Source: Sphingomonas glacialis (GTDB lineage Bacteria > Pseudomonadota > Alphaproteobacteria > Sphingomonadales > Sphingomonadaceae). Taken from it: a stretch of 64,000 nt of DNA. The notes beneath the pieces were generated by a model. The model worked only from the letters and a program-made list of their open reading frames with translations. It was not told the origin of the DNA and searched no databases. Every line of letters begins with the position of its first letter. Within the stretch, counting starts at the first letter, position 1. The translations under genes were made by a program, and so were the position numbers. Of this stretch, positions 33,749 to 44,088 are shown piece after piece. The stretch is from assembly GCF_014653575.1 (NCBI RefSeq), contig NZ_BNAQ01000004.1, forward strand, positions 248,001 to 312,000. The letters are read 5' to 3'.

Positions 33749-33975
33749 TTTGCAAAAAACACGCTGAAACAGCCGCTTGTCGGGTTACCGCGATGAGTAG
33801 GTTCCTCATCGCCAATGACGACTGCTCGATACCGCATGCCGGTAAGAGCGTCGAACGCCCGGTCTCGCAACGCCGACGATCTCGCCTCGCCGATCAGATC
33901 CGACAAAACCCGGCCAGCTGATCTGCAACGCGCAGACCAGTTGCAAAACCGCCGCAAATCGTCTCTCGGGGCGCG

Positions 33976-35076
33976 ATGAAGAATTTCTACGGCTCGATCC
34001 TGTTCACGATCGTCTGCCTGCTGCTCGCGGGCGGGCTCGCTTTCTGGCAGGGCGGCGGGATCGAGCTTGCTGGCCAGTTCGTCTTTGTCGCGGCGGTGCT
34101 CGGCGCGATGGAGACGTCGCTCAGCCTCGACAATGCCGTCGTCAACGCCTCGATCCTCAAGGACATGGCGCCGATCTGGCAACGCCGCTTCCTCACCTGG
34201 GGCGTGCTGATCGCGGTGTTCGGGATGCGGATCGTCTTCCCGATCCTGATCGTCGCGGTGTCGGCGATGATCTCGCCGTGGGAGGCGGCGCGGATCGCGG
34301 TGGTCGATCAGGCGCGCTACGAGGCGATCGTCACCGGCGCGCATATCGGGATTTCGGGGTTCGGCGGCGCGTTCCTGCTGCTTGTCGGGCTGTCCTTCTT
34401 CTTCGACCCCGATCGCGAGCATGTCTGGCTGTCTTGGATCGAGCGCCCGCTTGCCGTCATCGCGCGGATGCCGTTCGCGGCCTATCTCGTCGTCGCGGTG
34501 GTGATCGTCGGCCTGTCGTTCGTGCTTTCCGGCGCGCCGCGGCAGACCTTCCTGATCGCGGCGTTTTGCGGGGTAGCGGCGTTCTTCTGCGTCCACTGGA
34601 TCGGCGCGCTCGTCGGCGGCGATGTCGACCATGCGACCGGGGCGGTGGTCCGCTCGGGGCTGGGGGCGTTCATCTATCTCGAGTTCCTCGACGCGAGCTT
34701 CTCGTTCGACGGCGTGATCGGCGCGTTCGCGATCACCAACGACATCGTGCTGATCGCGCTCGGGCTCGGCATCGGCGCGATGTTCGTGCGCTCGATGACG
34801 GTCGCGCTGGTGCATGGCGGCCACCTCGCCGAGTTCCGCTATCTCGAGCACGGCGCCTTCTACGCGATCCTCGCGCTCGCAACGATCATGCTGCTCAGCA
34901 TCCGCATCGAGACGCCCGAGATCGTCACCGGGCTGATCGGCGCGGCGATCATCGCGCTCTCGCTGTTCGCCTCGGTCCGCCACCGCAAGCGCCATCCCGG
35001 CGACTATGCCGATAACGGCGTCGGCGAGGTGATCCTGCCCGACGGCGATTGTCAGCCCGACAGCCGTACGCGCTGA
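33976..35076 (+). CDS. DUF475 (TerC-superfamily) integral membrane protein
   Basis: A 366-residue inner-membrane protein with about nine hydrophobic segments. Two internal homologous acidic motifs, METSLSLDNAVVNASIL near 40 and FLDASFSFDGVIGAFAITND near 240, are the TerC-type signature and probably form a metal-binding or transport site. Family members relate to tellurite and manganese handling; specificity is not known here. First chromosomal gene after the island. Confidence 0.9.
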   Translation: MKNFYGSILFTIVCLLLAGGLAFWQGGGIELAGQFVFVAAVLGAMETSLSLDNAVVNASILKDMAPIWQRRFLTWGVLIAVFGMRIVFPILIVAVSAMISPWEAARIAVVDQARYEAIVTGAHIGISGFGGAFLLLVGLSFFFDPDREHVWLSWIERPLAVIARMPFAAYLVVAVVIVGLSFVLSGAPRQTFLIAAFCGVAAFFCVHWIGALVGGDVDHATGAVVRSGLGAFIYLEFLDASFSFDGVIGAFAITNDIVLIALGLGIGAMFVRSMTVALVHGGHLAEFRYLEHGAFYAILALATIMLLSIRIETPEIVTGLIGAAIIALSLFASVRHRKRHPGDYADNGVGEVILPDGDCQPDSRTR

Positions 35077-35097
35077 GCAAGCCGCCCGGCAAAGGCC

Positions 35098-37110
35098 TCA
35101 ACGCAGCCGCACGCCGATCCACAGCGTACGCGGCGTGCCGAGGTCGATCGATCCGCCGGCATTGCGCGTCAGCACGGTCGCATCGAGCACATTCTCCGCG
35201 CGCGCGACGAGCGACACGCGGTGGCCGACCGGCAGCGTGATCACCCCGTCGAGCGTCGTCACCGCAGGCAGCAGCCCGGTCTGAAGATCGTCCTCGAACT
35301 GATCGCCGACATAGCGCACCGTCGCCGACGCGCCGAAGCCGTTGCGGCCCCAGCCAAGCGTCGCGCTGCCGGTATGGCGCGGGCTTTGCGCCGGGATCAG
35401 GCCGTCGAGCGGCGCTTGCCGGCCCGATGCGCGAACGCGGCTGTCGCTATACGCATAGGACGCGTCGAGCGAGAGCGCGCCGTGCGCCGCATGCCCGGTC
35501 AGCTCGATCCCCCTCGCAACGATCGCAGCGACATTCTGCCGCTGGCGCAGGTTGGGCGCGATCGTCACGTTCGCGATCGCGCCGTCGAGCCGGTTGTAGA
35601 AGGCGGTCACGCCGAGCGTCACCCCGGCGACGGGCGTAAGGTCGATCCCGCCCTCGACCCCGCGCAACCGCTCGAGCCCGAGCGCGGCATTCGCCTGCGT
35701 CGTGATCGGAAAGACAACGAACGGGCGATACAGCTCGTTGAGCGTCGGCAGCCGGAAGCCCGTATAGGCCGCGGTGCGCAGCGCGATCGCGTCGCTCGCG
35801 TGGAACAGCGCCCCGGCGCGGCCCGTCCCCTCGAAACCGTGGCGGTCGCCGTAGCGCGCCTGCGTGGTGACCGACCCCGCCGCATTCGCCTCGCGGAAGA
35901 AGCCCCGGGTGATCGTCCAGCGGTCGCCGCGCACACCCGCGGTCAGCACGAGCCGCCCGAGCGTCCAGTCGTCCTCGACGAACGCGCCAAGCGTGCTGGT
36001 CTTGCCGCCCGCGGTGCGGCGCGTCGTGACGAGCCCGCTCGCGGCATAGGCATCCTCGTACAGCGTACCGTCGCCGAGCCGCGCATCGACACCGACGCGC
36101 AGCACGTGATCGGCCCCGACCGGCGGACGCAGCTCGATCTTGCCGCCAAGGCCGGTGGCGGGCGTGTTGCGCTGGTCGAGCGTCAGCTTGGCGGTGGTGG
36201 CGCTGATCACGCGGTTGGTGAAGTTGCGCGTCTGGACATAGGCGAGCGCGTCGATCGCCCAGGCCCCGCGATGGATCAGCCGGACGCTGGCATCATTGGC
36301 CTGCGAACTGCTGTCGGCACCCGCGAAGCGCAGCGTGCGAGTGTCGCGATAGAGCAGGCCGCGCGCCTGGATCTCGGTCGCGGCATCAAGGGGCACGACC
36401 GCGCGCATCCCGCCCGACCAGTCGCGATAGCGCGCGCGCACGCTCGCCGCGGTGATCTGGCTGTCGGGCGTGGTGTAGTACCCGTCGCCCCGCTCGAACT
36501 TGCCCGAGAGACTGACGAACCCGCCGCCCACGTTAGGCGAGACGCTCGCCGACACCTCTTGCGCATTGTTGCTGCCATAAAACGCCTCGCCAGCAAGCAA
36601 CGGCAGGTCGCGCCGCGCCGCGCTCACCAGCTCGATCGTCCCCGCGACCGCCCCCGCACCGAACGCGCCCGCACCGCCGCCGCGCGTCACCCGCACCCCG
36701 CCGAGCCGATCCGCCGCAATCGCGTTGAACGGGATATAGCCGAAGAACGGATCGGCGAGCGGCACCCCGTCGAGCAGCACCAATGCGCGGCTCGACGCGT
36801 TGCCGCCGAGCGCGCGCAGCGTGACGCCTTGTGCCGACGGGTTGGCCGAGCGGCTGTCGGCGCGGCGGAATTGCTGGAAGCCCGCGACGTCGAGCAGCAC
36901 GTCCTCGACCCGGCCCGAGGCGTCCCCCGTCAGCCGGTCGCGCGAGATCGTCACCGAACCATAAGCGGGCACCCCGGGCGGGACGGGCAAGGGCTGGCCC
37001 AGCACCACGATGTCGGGGCCGTCGCTTGGCGGTGGCGGCGCAGCCTGCTGCGCAAGCGCGGGGAGGGGCGCTGCAAGGGCGAGCAGCGGGAGGAGCGATA
37101 CGCGATACAT
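35098..37110 (-). CDS. TonB-dependent outer-membrane receptor
   Basis: A 670-residue receptor. Signal peptide MYRVSLLPLLALAAPLPALA is followed by a putative TonB box region (PDIVVLGQPLPV), then a plug domain with VEDVLLDVAGFQQFRRADSR and LRALGGNASSRALVLLDGVPL, and a barrel ending with an aromatic-free but typical GTPRTLWIGVRLR terminus. Ligand unknown; no riboswitch or Fur-like box is evident in the 45-base gap before it. It is downstream of the protease gene on the same strand, likely co-transcribed. Confidence 0.92.
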   Translation of the reverse strand: MYRVSLLPLLALAAPLPALAQQAAPPPPSDGPDIVVLGQPLPVPPGVPAYGSVTISRDRLTGDASGRVEDVLLDVAGFQQFRRADSRSANPSAQGVTLRALGGNASSRALVLLDGVPLADPFFGYIPFNAIAADRLGGVRVTRGGGAGAFGAGAVAGTIELVSAARRDLPLLAGEAFYGSNNAQEVSASVSPNVGGGFVSLSGKFERGDGYYTTPDSQITAASVRARYRDWSGGMRAVVPLDAATEIQARGLLYRDTRTLRFAGADSSSQANDASVRLIHRGAWAIDALAYVQTRNFTNRVISATTAKLTLDQRNTPATGLGGKIELRPPVGADHVLRVGVDARLGDGTLYEDAYAASGLVTTRRTAGGKTSTLGAFVEDDWTLGRLVLTAGVRGDRWTITRGFFREANAAGSVTTQARYGDRHGFEGTGRAGALFHASDAIALRTAAYTGFRLPTLNELYRPFVVFPITTQANAALGLERLRGVEGGIDLTPVAGVTLGVTAFYNRLDGAIANVTIAPNLRQRQNVAAIVARGIELTGHAAHGALSLDASYAYSDSRVRASGRQAPLDGLIPAQSPRHTGSATLGWGRNGFGASATVRYVGDQFEDDLQTGLLPAVTTLDGVITLPVGHRVSLVARAENVLDATVLTRNAGGSIDLGTPRTLWIGVRLR

Positions 37111-37155
37111 CGGTGAGGCCAGACCTGATCGGGAGAAGATCGGCGCCGCCGCGCG

Positions 37156-38475
37156 TCATCCCGTCGGAACGACGCCCGGCATCGCCTGCAGCAGCGACCA
37201 GCCCTCTGGCAGATAATCGAGCGACATGTAGAAATAAAACGCGCACGACCCGTCGCCGCGATAGCTCGCGCCTTTCAGAATGCCGAGCGCGGTGGTGCCG
37301 CTGAACACCGGCGATCCGCTGTCGCCGCCCTTGCACGTCGGGCCCGACACGGTGACCCAGGTCGGCAGGCACGGCCCGCCGCACAGATCCCCCGCGGGCG
37401 CGAAATCGGTGAGCTGGACGAGCGCGCAGCTATAGCCGGTGCGCTCGCCGCGATGGCAGACGAAATCACCCGCGCGCGTGCTCGCGCGGCCGCGGCTGCC
37501 CGTCACCGGGCGTAGCCGGGTGCGCGCGGCATCGGCATAGAAGGTCGGCGGCAACGGCCCGAGCGCCGCGTTGATCTGGACGTCGCGATAGCCCCAGCCC
37601 CATTGCCCGACGAAGCTGAGCGGCTCGATGCCCCCGCGCGCACCGCGATAGTCGAGCTGGTCGACGCAGTGCGCCGCCGTCGTCACCGCGCTGCGCACGC
37701 CGTCGGTGATGTTGAAGCCGGTGGTGCAGACATAGCGCCGCTTGTCGTCGGGGTTGAGCCCCTCGACTCGCGCGCCGCCTTCGGGCGAGAGGTTGACGTC
37801 CTTCTGGTTGAGCGCGCGGACCTTGACCGGCACCCCAGCGATCGCGCCGAGCCGCTGCTCGAGGCTGGCGGCGCCCTCGGCGGCGTCGCTGCTGCCGATC
37901 GTCACGACGAGCGCGCCGGTGTGCGGATCGAGCCCCATGCCGGGCGGGGTGCGAAGCGCCGCGCGGATCGCCGCCTGGTGATTGGTCATCGCCCAGATCA
38001 CCCGCTCGCGCGTGACCGCGGCGCCGGGCCGGAACACGATCGGCACGGTGATCCCGCCCGCGCTGACCTGCTCGGGCGCGACGGGGGCGGTGCCGGTGAG
38101 ATTGACGACGATGCGATAGGCCGGGCGATGCTCGATCGCGATCCCGGCGAGCCGGTCGCGATACCGCTCGGCGATCGCATCGGTGACGGGAACGCTCGCA
38201 TCCTGCACCGCCAGCCGCGCGATCGCCTCGCGTAAGGGGACCGCGAAGAGCCTGGCATATTCGGCGGCATCTTCCGCGCGCGCGGTGGCGGCGGTTTCGA
38301 CGATCGGCAGCGCGACGAGCGGGGGCGGGGTGGTCTTGGTGTCGATCAGCGGGAATGCTGTCGCCGTGATAGCGGGAGGCTGCGCGATCTGCGTCGGGAT
38401 GATCGGCGCGGCCGACTGCGCCCAGGCGCTGGCCGGGATGAGGAGAACGGCGATGGCGAGGGGGAAAATGCGCAC
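37156..38475 (-). CDS. secreted chymotrypsin-fold serine protease with long pro-region
   Basis: A 439-residue exported protease. Signal peptide MRIFPLAIAVLLIPASAWAQ; about 220 residues of pro-region; then a catalytic domain with H269 in TAAHC, D298 in GYRDVQI and S386 in CKGGDSGSP. Paired cysteines (250/270, 340/350, 365/369/381) are consistent with disulfides. This pro-peptide arrangement resembles alpha-lytic or streptogrisin-like S1 proteases. Start is GTG at 38475. Followed after 45 bases by a TonB receptor on the same strand, suggesting linked digestion and uptake (inference). Confidence 0.88.
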   Translation of the reverse strand: MRIFPLAIAVLLIPASAWAQSAAPIIPTQIAQPPAITATAFPLIDTKTTPPPLVALPIVETAATARAEDAAEYARLFAVPLREAIARLAVQDASVPVTDAIAERYRDRLAGIAIEHRPAYRIVVNLTGTAPVAPEQVSAGGITVPIVFRPGAAVTRERVIWAMTNHQAAIRAALRTPPGMGLDPHTGALVVTIGSSDAAEGAASLEQRLGAIAGVPVKVRALNQKDVNLSPEGGARVEGLNPDDKRRYVCTTGFNITDGVRSAVTTAAHCVDQLDYRGARGGIEPLSFVGQWGWGYRDVQINAALGPLPPTFYADAARTRLRPVTGSRGRASTRAGDFVCHRGERTGYSCALVQLTDFAPAGDLCGGPCLPTWVTVSGPTCKGGDSGSPVFSGTTALGILKGASYRGDGSCAFYFYMSLDYLPEGWSLLQAMPGVVPTG

Positions 38476-38692
38476 CCTTGTATGATAGCGGATTGCCCGC
38501 GCGCCGGGAACGGGAAAGCGCTCGCGTGACGAGCGGGATGGCTGACGCGAGCCTGCCCGGATGGCGAGACCGGACCCGCCGTTCGGTCGTCATTTCTCGA
38601 TTGCTTTGCCGTAGATGCACGCGGATACCATCACGAACACGCATGGCTCTTGTACGCATTTCTCCAGCACTGTCCGACAGGGAGTAGCTACG

Positions 38693-39034
38693 ATGATCAA
38701 ACTGCTGATACTTGGCGTGGCGGCGACGACCGCCGTATCCGCCAGCGCGCAAACGACTGTTCTCGACGGCGGGATGGGTGCCCCGAACTACAGCACCTAT
38801 CGAACGTCGATCGAAAGCCTGAACGCCGCGCCGTCTTCCGAAACCCCGACGATGCGCGCTGCAAAGCTGGCGCGCGCCAACGCGCTCAAGGCCGAGGCCG
38901 AGACGTTGTTGCGCCAGGATGGCGGGACATTCACCCCCCAGCATATCGCGTATATCCGCGGCAAAGCCTGCGACATTCTCGGCCATTCGCGCGTCGAGAT
39001 GGGGAGCCTGGTCCCGCGGCGCCGCTGCGTCTGA
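38693..39034 (+). CDS. exported hypothetical protein
   Basis: A 113-residue protein with signal peptide MIKLLILGVAATTAVSASAQ. The mature part has STYRTSIESLNAAPSSETPT, a long helix (MRAAKLARANALKAEAETLL) and TPQHIAYIRGKACDILGHSR with a Cys, plus a terminal Cys. ATG at 38693 follows GGGAGTAGCTACG. It is divergent from the protease gene. No function is known. Confidence 0.7.
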   Translation: MIKLLILGVAATTAVSASAQTTVLDGGMGAPNYSTYRTSIESLNAAPSSETPTMRAAKLARANALKAEAETLLRQDGGTFTPQHIAYIRGKACDILGHSRVEMGSLVPRRRCV

Positions 39035-39159
39035 TCGGCCTGCTCAGGCCGGCCGCGGATCGCGTGGGGGGTGCGGGCGAACGCCTGGCGCCCCGCGCAG
39101 GAGGCTAGGGGCGAATAAAATGCGGTCTCAATACCGCGACCGTCGCCTGCCGCGCGAGG

Positions 39160-40001
39160 TCATCTCAATTTTGCGAGCGTAATGCTGCTGCCCCGCACCA
39201 CCCAGACCTGCTTGTCGGAGGTGGCGACGAACACCGGCATCTTCAGGCTGTACGATGCAAAGACATGGATCTCGGTGGGTACGGGATCGAGCAGATGCGT
39301 AACGGTGACGCCGACCGGCTTCGCGCCGGCCGGCAGCTTCGGCACCGCCAAATTGAGACAGCTTACAGTATACGGGCGCGACGAGACGACGGTGCCGTCG
39401 GGTGCCACGACGATGCGATAATTCCCGCCCATCGGATAGGTCGTCGCATCGGGCATGGCGGACAGCAGGTACACCGCGATCGGCCCGCCGTTGCGCGACG
39501 GCAGAACGACGGTGTTGAACGGGAAAGCGGTGCAGGGCTTGTAGCCGCGCTCGACCGCCCGTGCCGCCGCCACGGTGCGGGCGCGCGCGAGGATCGCCTG
39601 ATCTGCGCTCAACGCGACCGGGGTGGCGAGCAATTCCTTGCGGACGACCTGACCGGCGCGCACATCGGCGACGAAGAACGCCCGCGCCGCGTCGCCCGCG
39701 CCGCGTCGCCCGCGCCGCGATAGTAGGTGACTCGCAAGGTCTGCGGATCGGCCAGCTCGACGACATAGCCGCCGACGCCGGTGAGCTGGTCCTTGGCAAC
39801 GGTTGCGGTCAACGCATCCGTGCTCGTCCAGGCCGCCCGGTCGAAAAGGTAGAGTAGCCGGCCGATGCTGGCGGATTGGGCAACCCGCTGTTCGGCGGAC
39901 GGGAGCGGTGGAGCGGCGCCGGGCAATGCCGGCGCGGCAGGCGGAGCGTCCGACGCCTGAACGCCGGCCGCGGCCAAGAATGCAGCGAAAATCAGTGACA
40001 T
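39160..40001 (-). pseudogene. exported hypothetical protein, frameshifted by a 14-bp tandem repeat
   Basis: The N-terminal part starts at ATG 40001 with signal peptide MSLIFAAFLAAAGVQA and runs in one frame to YYRGAGDAARA. The C-terminal part (AFFVADVRAGQVVRKELLA onwards to the TGA at 39160) lies in another frame. The junction is a 14-base tandem repeat at 39680-39719 with nearly three copies; removing one copy joins the frames perfectly (DAARA-FFVADV). As written, translation ends at 39609 after 130 residues. This may be a recent mutation, a phase-variable gene or a sequencing error. No domain is recognised in the roughly 275-residue restored protein. Confidence 0.8.
39680..39719. repeat. 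14-bp tandem repeat, about 2.9 copies
   Basis: Unit GCCCGCGCCGCGTC at 39680-39693 and 39694-39707, with the first 12 bases repeated at 39708-39719. The unit length is not divisible by three, so each copy gained or lost shifts the reading frame of the surrounding gene. Confidence 0.95.
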
Positions 40002-40328
40002 CGTCTTCCCCCGATGGCCGGAGGCTGGACGAAGCCACGCGCGTTGGCAATCCCGCTGCGGGCGAATATCTTGGGATCGCGGGCTGCGTCCGCCCGATCC
40101 GACAGGGCCGCTGTCCTACAACCCCGCGCCTGTGGTATACGTCTCCCGGCTCTTTGAAATCGCCGGCCCGCACGGTCGGCATTGGCACCAAAATGGAAAC
40201 GATCGCGCTTGAAGATCGCGCGTCTTGGGGTCAATCGAGTCAACTAACTCGCTTCGTCGCAAAAACGCCCGCCATCGCACGGCGGGCGCTCCCCGATCAG
40301 CCAGCCCTAGACTCAGTCAGCCCCAGCC
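40002..40328. other. spacer between the frameshifted gene and ald
   Basis: About 330 bases without a supportable gene. Contains the ald terminator at 40261-40288. The long minus-strand frame that crosses it has no protein character before the signal peptide at 40001. Confidence 0.55.
40261..40288 (-). terminator. Rho-independent terminator downstream of ald
   Basis: On the minus strand CGCCCGCC (40288-40281) pairs with GGCGGGCG (40273-40266) around a 7-base loop, followed by five T (40265-40261). It lies 41 bases after the ald stop. Confidence 0.85.
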
Positions 40329-41435
40329 TCAGCCAGCCCACGCCTCGAACGGCAGGTCGAGCGCATCCGCCACCGCCTGGTGCCGGATCTTGCCCGCCGA
40401 GACGTTGAGCCCGTTGGCGAGATGCGCATCGGCCTGCATCGCGCCCTCGGCGCCGAGCGTCGCGAGCTTCAGCACGAACGGCAGCGTCGCATTGTTGAGC
40501 GCGAACGCCGAGGTCCGCGCGACCGCGCCGGGCATGTTGGCGACGCAATAGTGGATCACGCCGTCGACCTCGAACACCGGGTCCTCGTGCGTCGTCGCAT
40601 GGCTCGTCTCGAAGCAGCCGCCCTGGTCGATCGCGATGTCGACCAACACCGAGCCGCGCTTCATCGTCTTGAGCATGTCGCGCGTGACGAGCTTGGGCGC
40701 CGCCGCACCGGGAACGAGCACCGCGCCGATCACGAGATGCGCGCTCTTCACCGCCGCCGCGATCGCCGCGCGCGAGGCATAGGCGGTCTTGATCTGGCTG
40801 CCGAAGAACATGTCGAGCTCGGCAAGCCGTGCGTTCGAAATGTCGTAGATCGTCACGTCGGCGCGCATGCCGACCGCCATCTGCGCGGCGTTGACGCCCG
40901 AGACGCCGCCGCCGAGGATCGCGACCTTGGCTGGCGCCACGCCCGGCACGCCGCCGAGCAGGATGCCGCGGCCGCCTTGCTCCTTCTCGAGATAGTGCGC
41001 GCCGACCTGGATCGACATGCGCCCGGCGACTTCGGACATCGGCTTGAGCAGCGGCAGCGAGCGGTCGGGTGCGGTGACGGTCTCGTACGCGATGCACGTC
41101 GCGCCCGACTTCATCAGGCCTTCTGCCTGCGGCTTGTCGGCGGCGAGGTGGAGATAGGTGAAGAGCAAATGGCGCGGTTCGAGCAGCGCGATCTCGCTCG
41201 CCTGCGGCTCCTTGACCTTCACGATCATGTCGCTCTGCGCGAACACAGCCGCGGCGTCGGGCAGGATCGTCGCGCCGGCGGCGACATAGTCCTGGTCCTC
41301 GAAGTCGATGCCGAGGCCCGCGCCGGTCTCGACCGCGACGCTATGGCCCGCGGCGACGAGGTCGGAGACCGAGGGAGGGGTCAGGCCGACACGATATTCG
41401 TGATTCTTGATTTCCTTGGGAACGCCGATGCGCAT
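40329..41435 (-). CDS. ald: alanine dehydrogenase
   Basis: Reversibly deaminates L-alanine to pyruvate with NAD. A 368-residue protein with the N-terminal signature [20 protein letters not shown], the catalytic lysine in [10 protein letters not shown] near 75, the pyruvate-site histidine in TYLHLA near 96, and the nucleotide fold [17 protein letters not shown] near 170. ATG at 41435; the longer upstream frame is not family-like. The divergent Lrp-family gene probably regulates it. A terminator follows. Confidence 0.96.
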   Translation of the reverse strand: MRIGVPKEIKNHEYRVGLTPPSVSDLVAAGHSVAVETGAGLGIDFEDQDYVAAGATILPDAAAVFAQSDMIVKVKEPQASEIALLEPRHLLFTYLHLAADKPQAEGLMKSGATCIAYETVTAPDRSLPLLKPMSEVAGRMSIQVGAHYLEKEQGGRGILLGGVPGVAPAKVAILGGGVSGVNAAQMAVGMRADVTIYDISNARLAELDMFFGSQIKTAYASRAAIAAAVKSAHLVIGAVLVPGAAAPKLVTRDMLKTMKRGSVLVDIAIDQGGCFETSHATTHEDPVFEVDGVIHYCVANMPGAVARTSAFALNNATLPFVLKLATLGAEGAMQADAHLANGLNVSAGKIRHQAVADALDLPFEAWAG

Positions 41436-41566
41436 CGCAAACTCTCCTATTGAGTGCGGCCCTTCTACAGCAGTGCGAGCGGGAAGTGCGTGCAAACTCG
41501 TCCGCAAGGCGAGGCAGATCGGGATTGTATTGCAAAACGTGCCACGCCCGCGCAACAGCGTCCCGG

Positions 41567-42007
41567 ATGGATACGATCGACAGCAAGATCATCGCACAGC
41601 TCGGGCAAGAGTCGGGGCTGACGAGCGAGGCGCTCGGCGAGCGCGTCGGCCTTTCGCCCTCCGCCGCGCATCGTCGCGTCAAGACGCTCGAGCAGCAGGG
41701 GATGATCCTCGGCTACCGCGCCCGCCTGTCGCGCGCCGCACGCGGCAATCCCTCGACGGTGTTCGTCTCGGTGACGCTGACCGACCAGCGCCAGGCGACG
41801 ATGCAGCAGTTCGAGCAAGCGCTCGCGCGCACGCTGCAAGTCAGCGAAGCGCATTTGATGAGCGGCGAATCGGATTATCTGCTCAAGGTGCTGGTCCGCG
41901 AGGATGACAGCTACGAGCGGATCCACCGCGAAGTCCTGTCGGCACTTCCCGGCGTCCACCGCCTCGTCACACAATTCACGATCCGCACGCTCGCGACCGA
42001 GGATTGA
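41567..42007 (+). CDS. Lrp/AsnC-family transcriptional regulator
   Basis: A 146-residue regulator. N-terminal HTH: SKIIAQLGQESGLTSEALGE, then VGLSPSAAHRRVKTLEQQG. C-terminal RAM ligand-binding domain with SEAHLMSGESDYLLKVLV. Divergent from ald with 131 bases between, the usual arrangement for an alanine-responsive activator of ald; that role is inferred. The ATG at 41567 gives the standard family N-terminus. Confidence 0.93.
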   Translation: MDTIDSKIIAQLGQESGLTSEALGERVGLSPSAAHRRVKTLEQQGMILGYRARLSRAARGNPSTVFVSVTLTDQRQATMQQFEQALARTLQVSEAHLMSGESDYLLKVLVREDDSYERIHREVLSALPGVHRLVTQFTIRTLATED

Positions 42008-42141
42008 ACGTGTCTGAACATGCGCTGTACATGGCGTTGCGGGGGGCATTGCCGCGTGCTATTGCGCCGCACCATCGGGACCGAGGCTTAGCCGTCATCC
42101 ATGACCTATCTGCATGAAATCCGGGCAAGAACACCCTTAGC

Positions 42142-44088
42142 GTGACGACCACTCAGGCAAGTGCGGGCGACCTGCCCGCCAATCGCGATTCGACGCCCGA
42201 TACGATCGGCGAAGACGCCCTCCATCACGGCAAGGACGGTCTCGCAAAGCTCGCTTTGGGCGCGATCGGCATCGTCTTCGGCGACATCGGCACCAGCCCG
42301 ATCTACGCCTTTCGCGAAACCTTCGCCGGGCATCACAAGCTCGCGCTCGATCCGGTCCACATCATGGGCGTCGTCAGCCTGATGTTCTGGTCGATGATGA
42401 TCGTCGTCAGCCTCAAATACGTAACGATCATCATGCGCGCCGACAATAAGGGCGAGGGCGGCAGCCTGGCGCTGCTTGCTTTGGTCAACGGCCGGACCAA
42501 GAACAAGCGCTGGTCGCGCGGGATCATCCTGCTCGGCGTGTTTGCGACCGCGCTCTTCTACGGCGATTCGATGATCACCCCGGCGGTGTCGGTGCTGTCG
42601 GCGGTCGAGGGCCTCGCGGTCGTCTCGCCCGGGCTCGGCAATCTCGTCATGCCGATCGCGATGACCATCATCATCGCCCTGTTCTGGATCCAGCGCAGCG
42701 GGACCGCGCGCGTCGGGCTGTTCTTCGGCCCGATCATGCTCGTCTATTTCGCGGTGATCGCGACGCTCGGCGTGCTCAGCATCGTCAAGACGCCCGACAT
42801 TCTCTGGGCCTTCTCGCCGCACTATGCCGTCGAGTTCTTCGCGCTCGATCCGCTGCGCGCGTTCCTCGCGCTCGGGTCGGTCGTGCTCGCGGTGACGGGC
42901 GCCGAGGCACTGTACGCCGACATGGGGCATTTCGGTCGCAACCCGATCCGCGTGTCGTGGCTGTTCGTCGTGCTGCCCGCGCTGATGATGAATTACATGG
43001 GGCAGGGGGCGCTGCTGTCGCGGATGGGCCAGCCCGCGCTCGAGAGCCCGTTCTACATGCTCGCCTCGGACAGCCTCCAGCTGCCGCTCGTCATCCTCGC
43101 GACGATGGCCGCAGTGATCGCATCGCAGGCGGTGATCTCGGGTGCCTTCTCGGTGACGCAGCAGGCGATCCAGCTTGGCTTCATGCCGCGGCTGCGGATC
43201 GAGCATACCAGCGCGGCGACGGTCGGGCAGATCTACATTCCGCTGGTCAATTGGCTGTTGCTGACGATGGTCCTGCTGCTGGTGATCTTCTTCCGCACCT
43301 CGTCCAACCTCACGTCGGCCTATGGCATCGCGGTGACGGGGGCGATGTTCATCGACACTTGCCTGCTCAGCGTCGTGCTGTTCCGTCTGTGGAACTGGCC
43401 GGTCTATTATGCGCTGCCGTTGCTCGCGGTGTTCTTCCTGGTCGACGGTGCCTATTTCTCGGCGAACCTGACCAAGGTGCCGGCGGGCGGCTGGTTCCCG
43501 CTGCTGGTCGGCTTGATCATCTTCACGATCCTGACGACCTGGTCGAAGGGACGGCAGCTGATGATCGACCGGATGCGCGAGGGCGCGATGCCGATCAAGA
43601 TCTTCATCCAGTCGGCCGCCACCTCGGCGACGCGCGTGCCCGGCACTGCGGTGTTCATGACCTCCTCGCCCGAGGGTGTGCCGCACGCGCTGCTGCACAA
43701 CCTCAAGCACAACAAGGTGCTCCATGAGCGGATCATCCTGCTGACGATCAAGATCGCCGACGTCCCCTATGTGTCGGAGGGGCATCGCTGCATGATCGAG
43801 GATCTGGGGGCCGGCTTCCACCGCATGGTGCTGCGCTATGGCTTCATCGAGGAGCCCGACGTGCCGGTGGCGCTCGCCAACGTGCATCGCTGCGGTGCCG
43901 ATTTCCGGATGATCGACACAAGCTTCTTCCTGTCGCGCCAGACGCTGCTGCCGTCGTCGCGGCCGGGGATGATGCTGTGGCGCGAGAAGCTCTTCTCGTG
44001 GATGCTGCGCAACGCCGAGAGCGCGATGGAGTTCTTCCGCCTGCCGACCAACCGCGTGGTCGAACTCGGCAGCCAGCTCGAGATTTGA
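42142..44088 (+). CDS. kup: Kup-type potassium uptake transporter
   Basis: A 648-residue KUP/HAK/KT K+:H+ symporter in the inner membrane. The family opening [21 protein letters not shown] starts near 35, and about twelve hydrophobic segments run to residue 460, with [18 protein letters not shown] and [19 protein letters not shown] stretches (here [14 protein letters not shown]). A soluble C-terminal domain includes [25 protein letters not shown] start at 42142. The stop overlaps the next gene by four bases. Confidence 0.96.
   Translation: MTTTQASAGDLPANRDSTPDTIGEDALHHGKDGLAKLALGAIGIVFGDIGTSPIYAFRETFAGHHKLALDPVHIMGVVSLMFWSMMIVVSLKYVTIIMRADNKGEGGSLALLALVNGRTKNKRWSRGIILLGVFATALFYGDSMITPAVSVLSAVEGLAVVSPGLGNLVMPIAMTIIIALFWIQRSGTARVGLFFGPIMLVYFAVIATLGVLSIVKTPDILWAFSPHYAVEFFALDPLRAFLALGSVVLAVTGAEALYADMGHFGRNPIRVSWLFVVLPALMMNYMGQGALLSRMGQPALESPFYMLASDSLQLPLVILATMAAVIASQAVISGAFSVTQQAIQLGFMPRLRIEHTSAATVGQIYIPLVNWLLLTMVLLLVIFFRTSSNLTSAYGIAVTGAMFIDTCLLSVVLFRLWNWPVYYALPLLAVFFLVDGAYFSANLTKVPAGGWFPLLVGLIIFTILTTWSKGRQLMIDRMREGAMPIKIFIQSAATSATRVPGTAVFMTSSPEGVPHALLHNLKHNKVLHERIILLTIKIADVPYVSEGHRCMIEDLGAGFHRMVLRYGFIEEPDVPVALANVHRCGADFRMIDTSFFLSRQTLLPSSRPGMMLWREKLFSWMLRNAESAMEFFRLPTNRVVELGSQLEI

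Larger units (their letters stand above)
33613..33975. other. right boundary region of the element
   Basis: Holds the integrase promoter region, the right arm-type repeats, attR (33730-33748), and about 225 bases of chromosomal spacer before the DUF475 gene. No additional gene is supported. Confidence 0.6.

Noticed and set aside
33709..34995. 428-codon minus-strand frame opposite the DUF475 gene
   Set aside because: A shadow of the DUF475 gene, with Asp/Arg/His-rich low-complexity translation.
42106..43887. 593-codon open frame on the minus strand
   Set aside because: It is antisense to kup and rich in His/Arg/Asp as expected of a GC-rich shadow frame; kup is certain.
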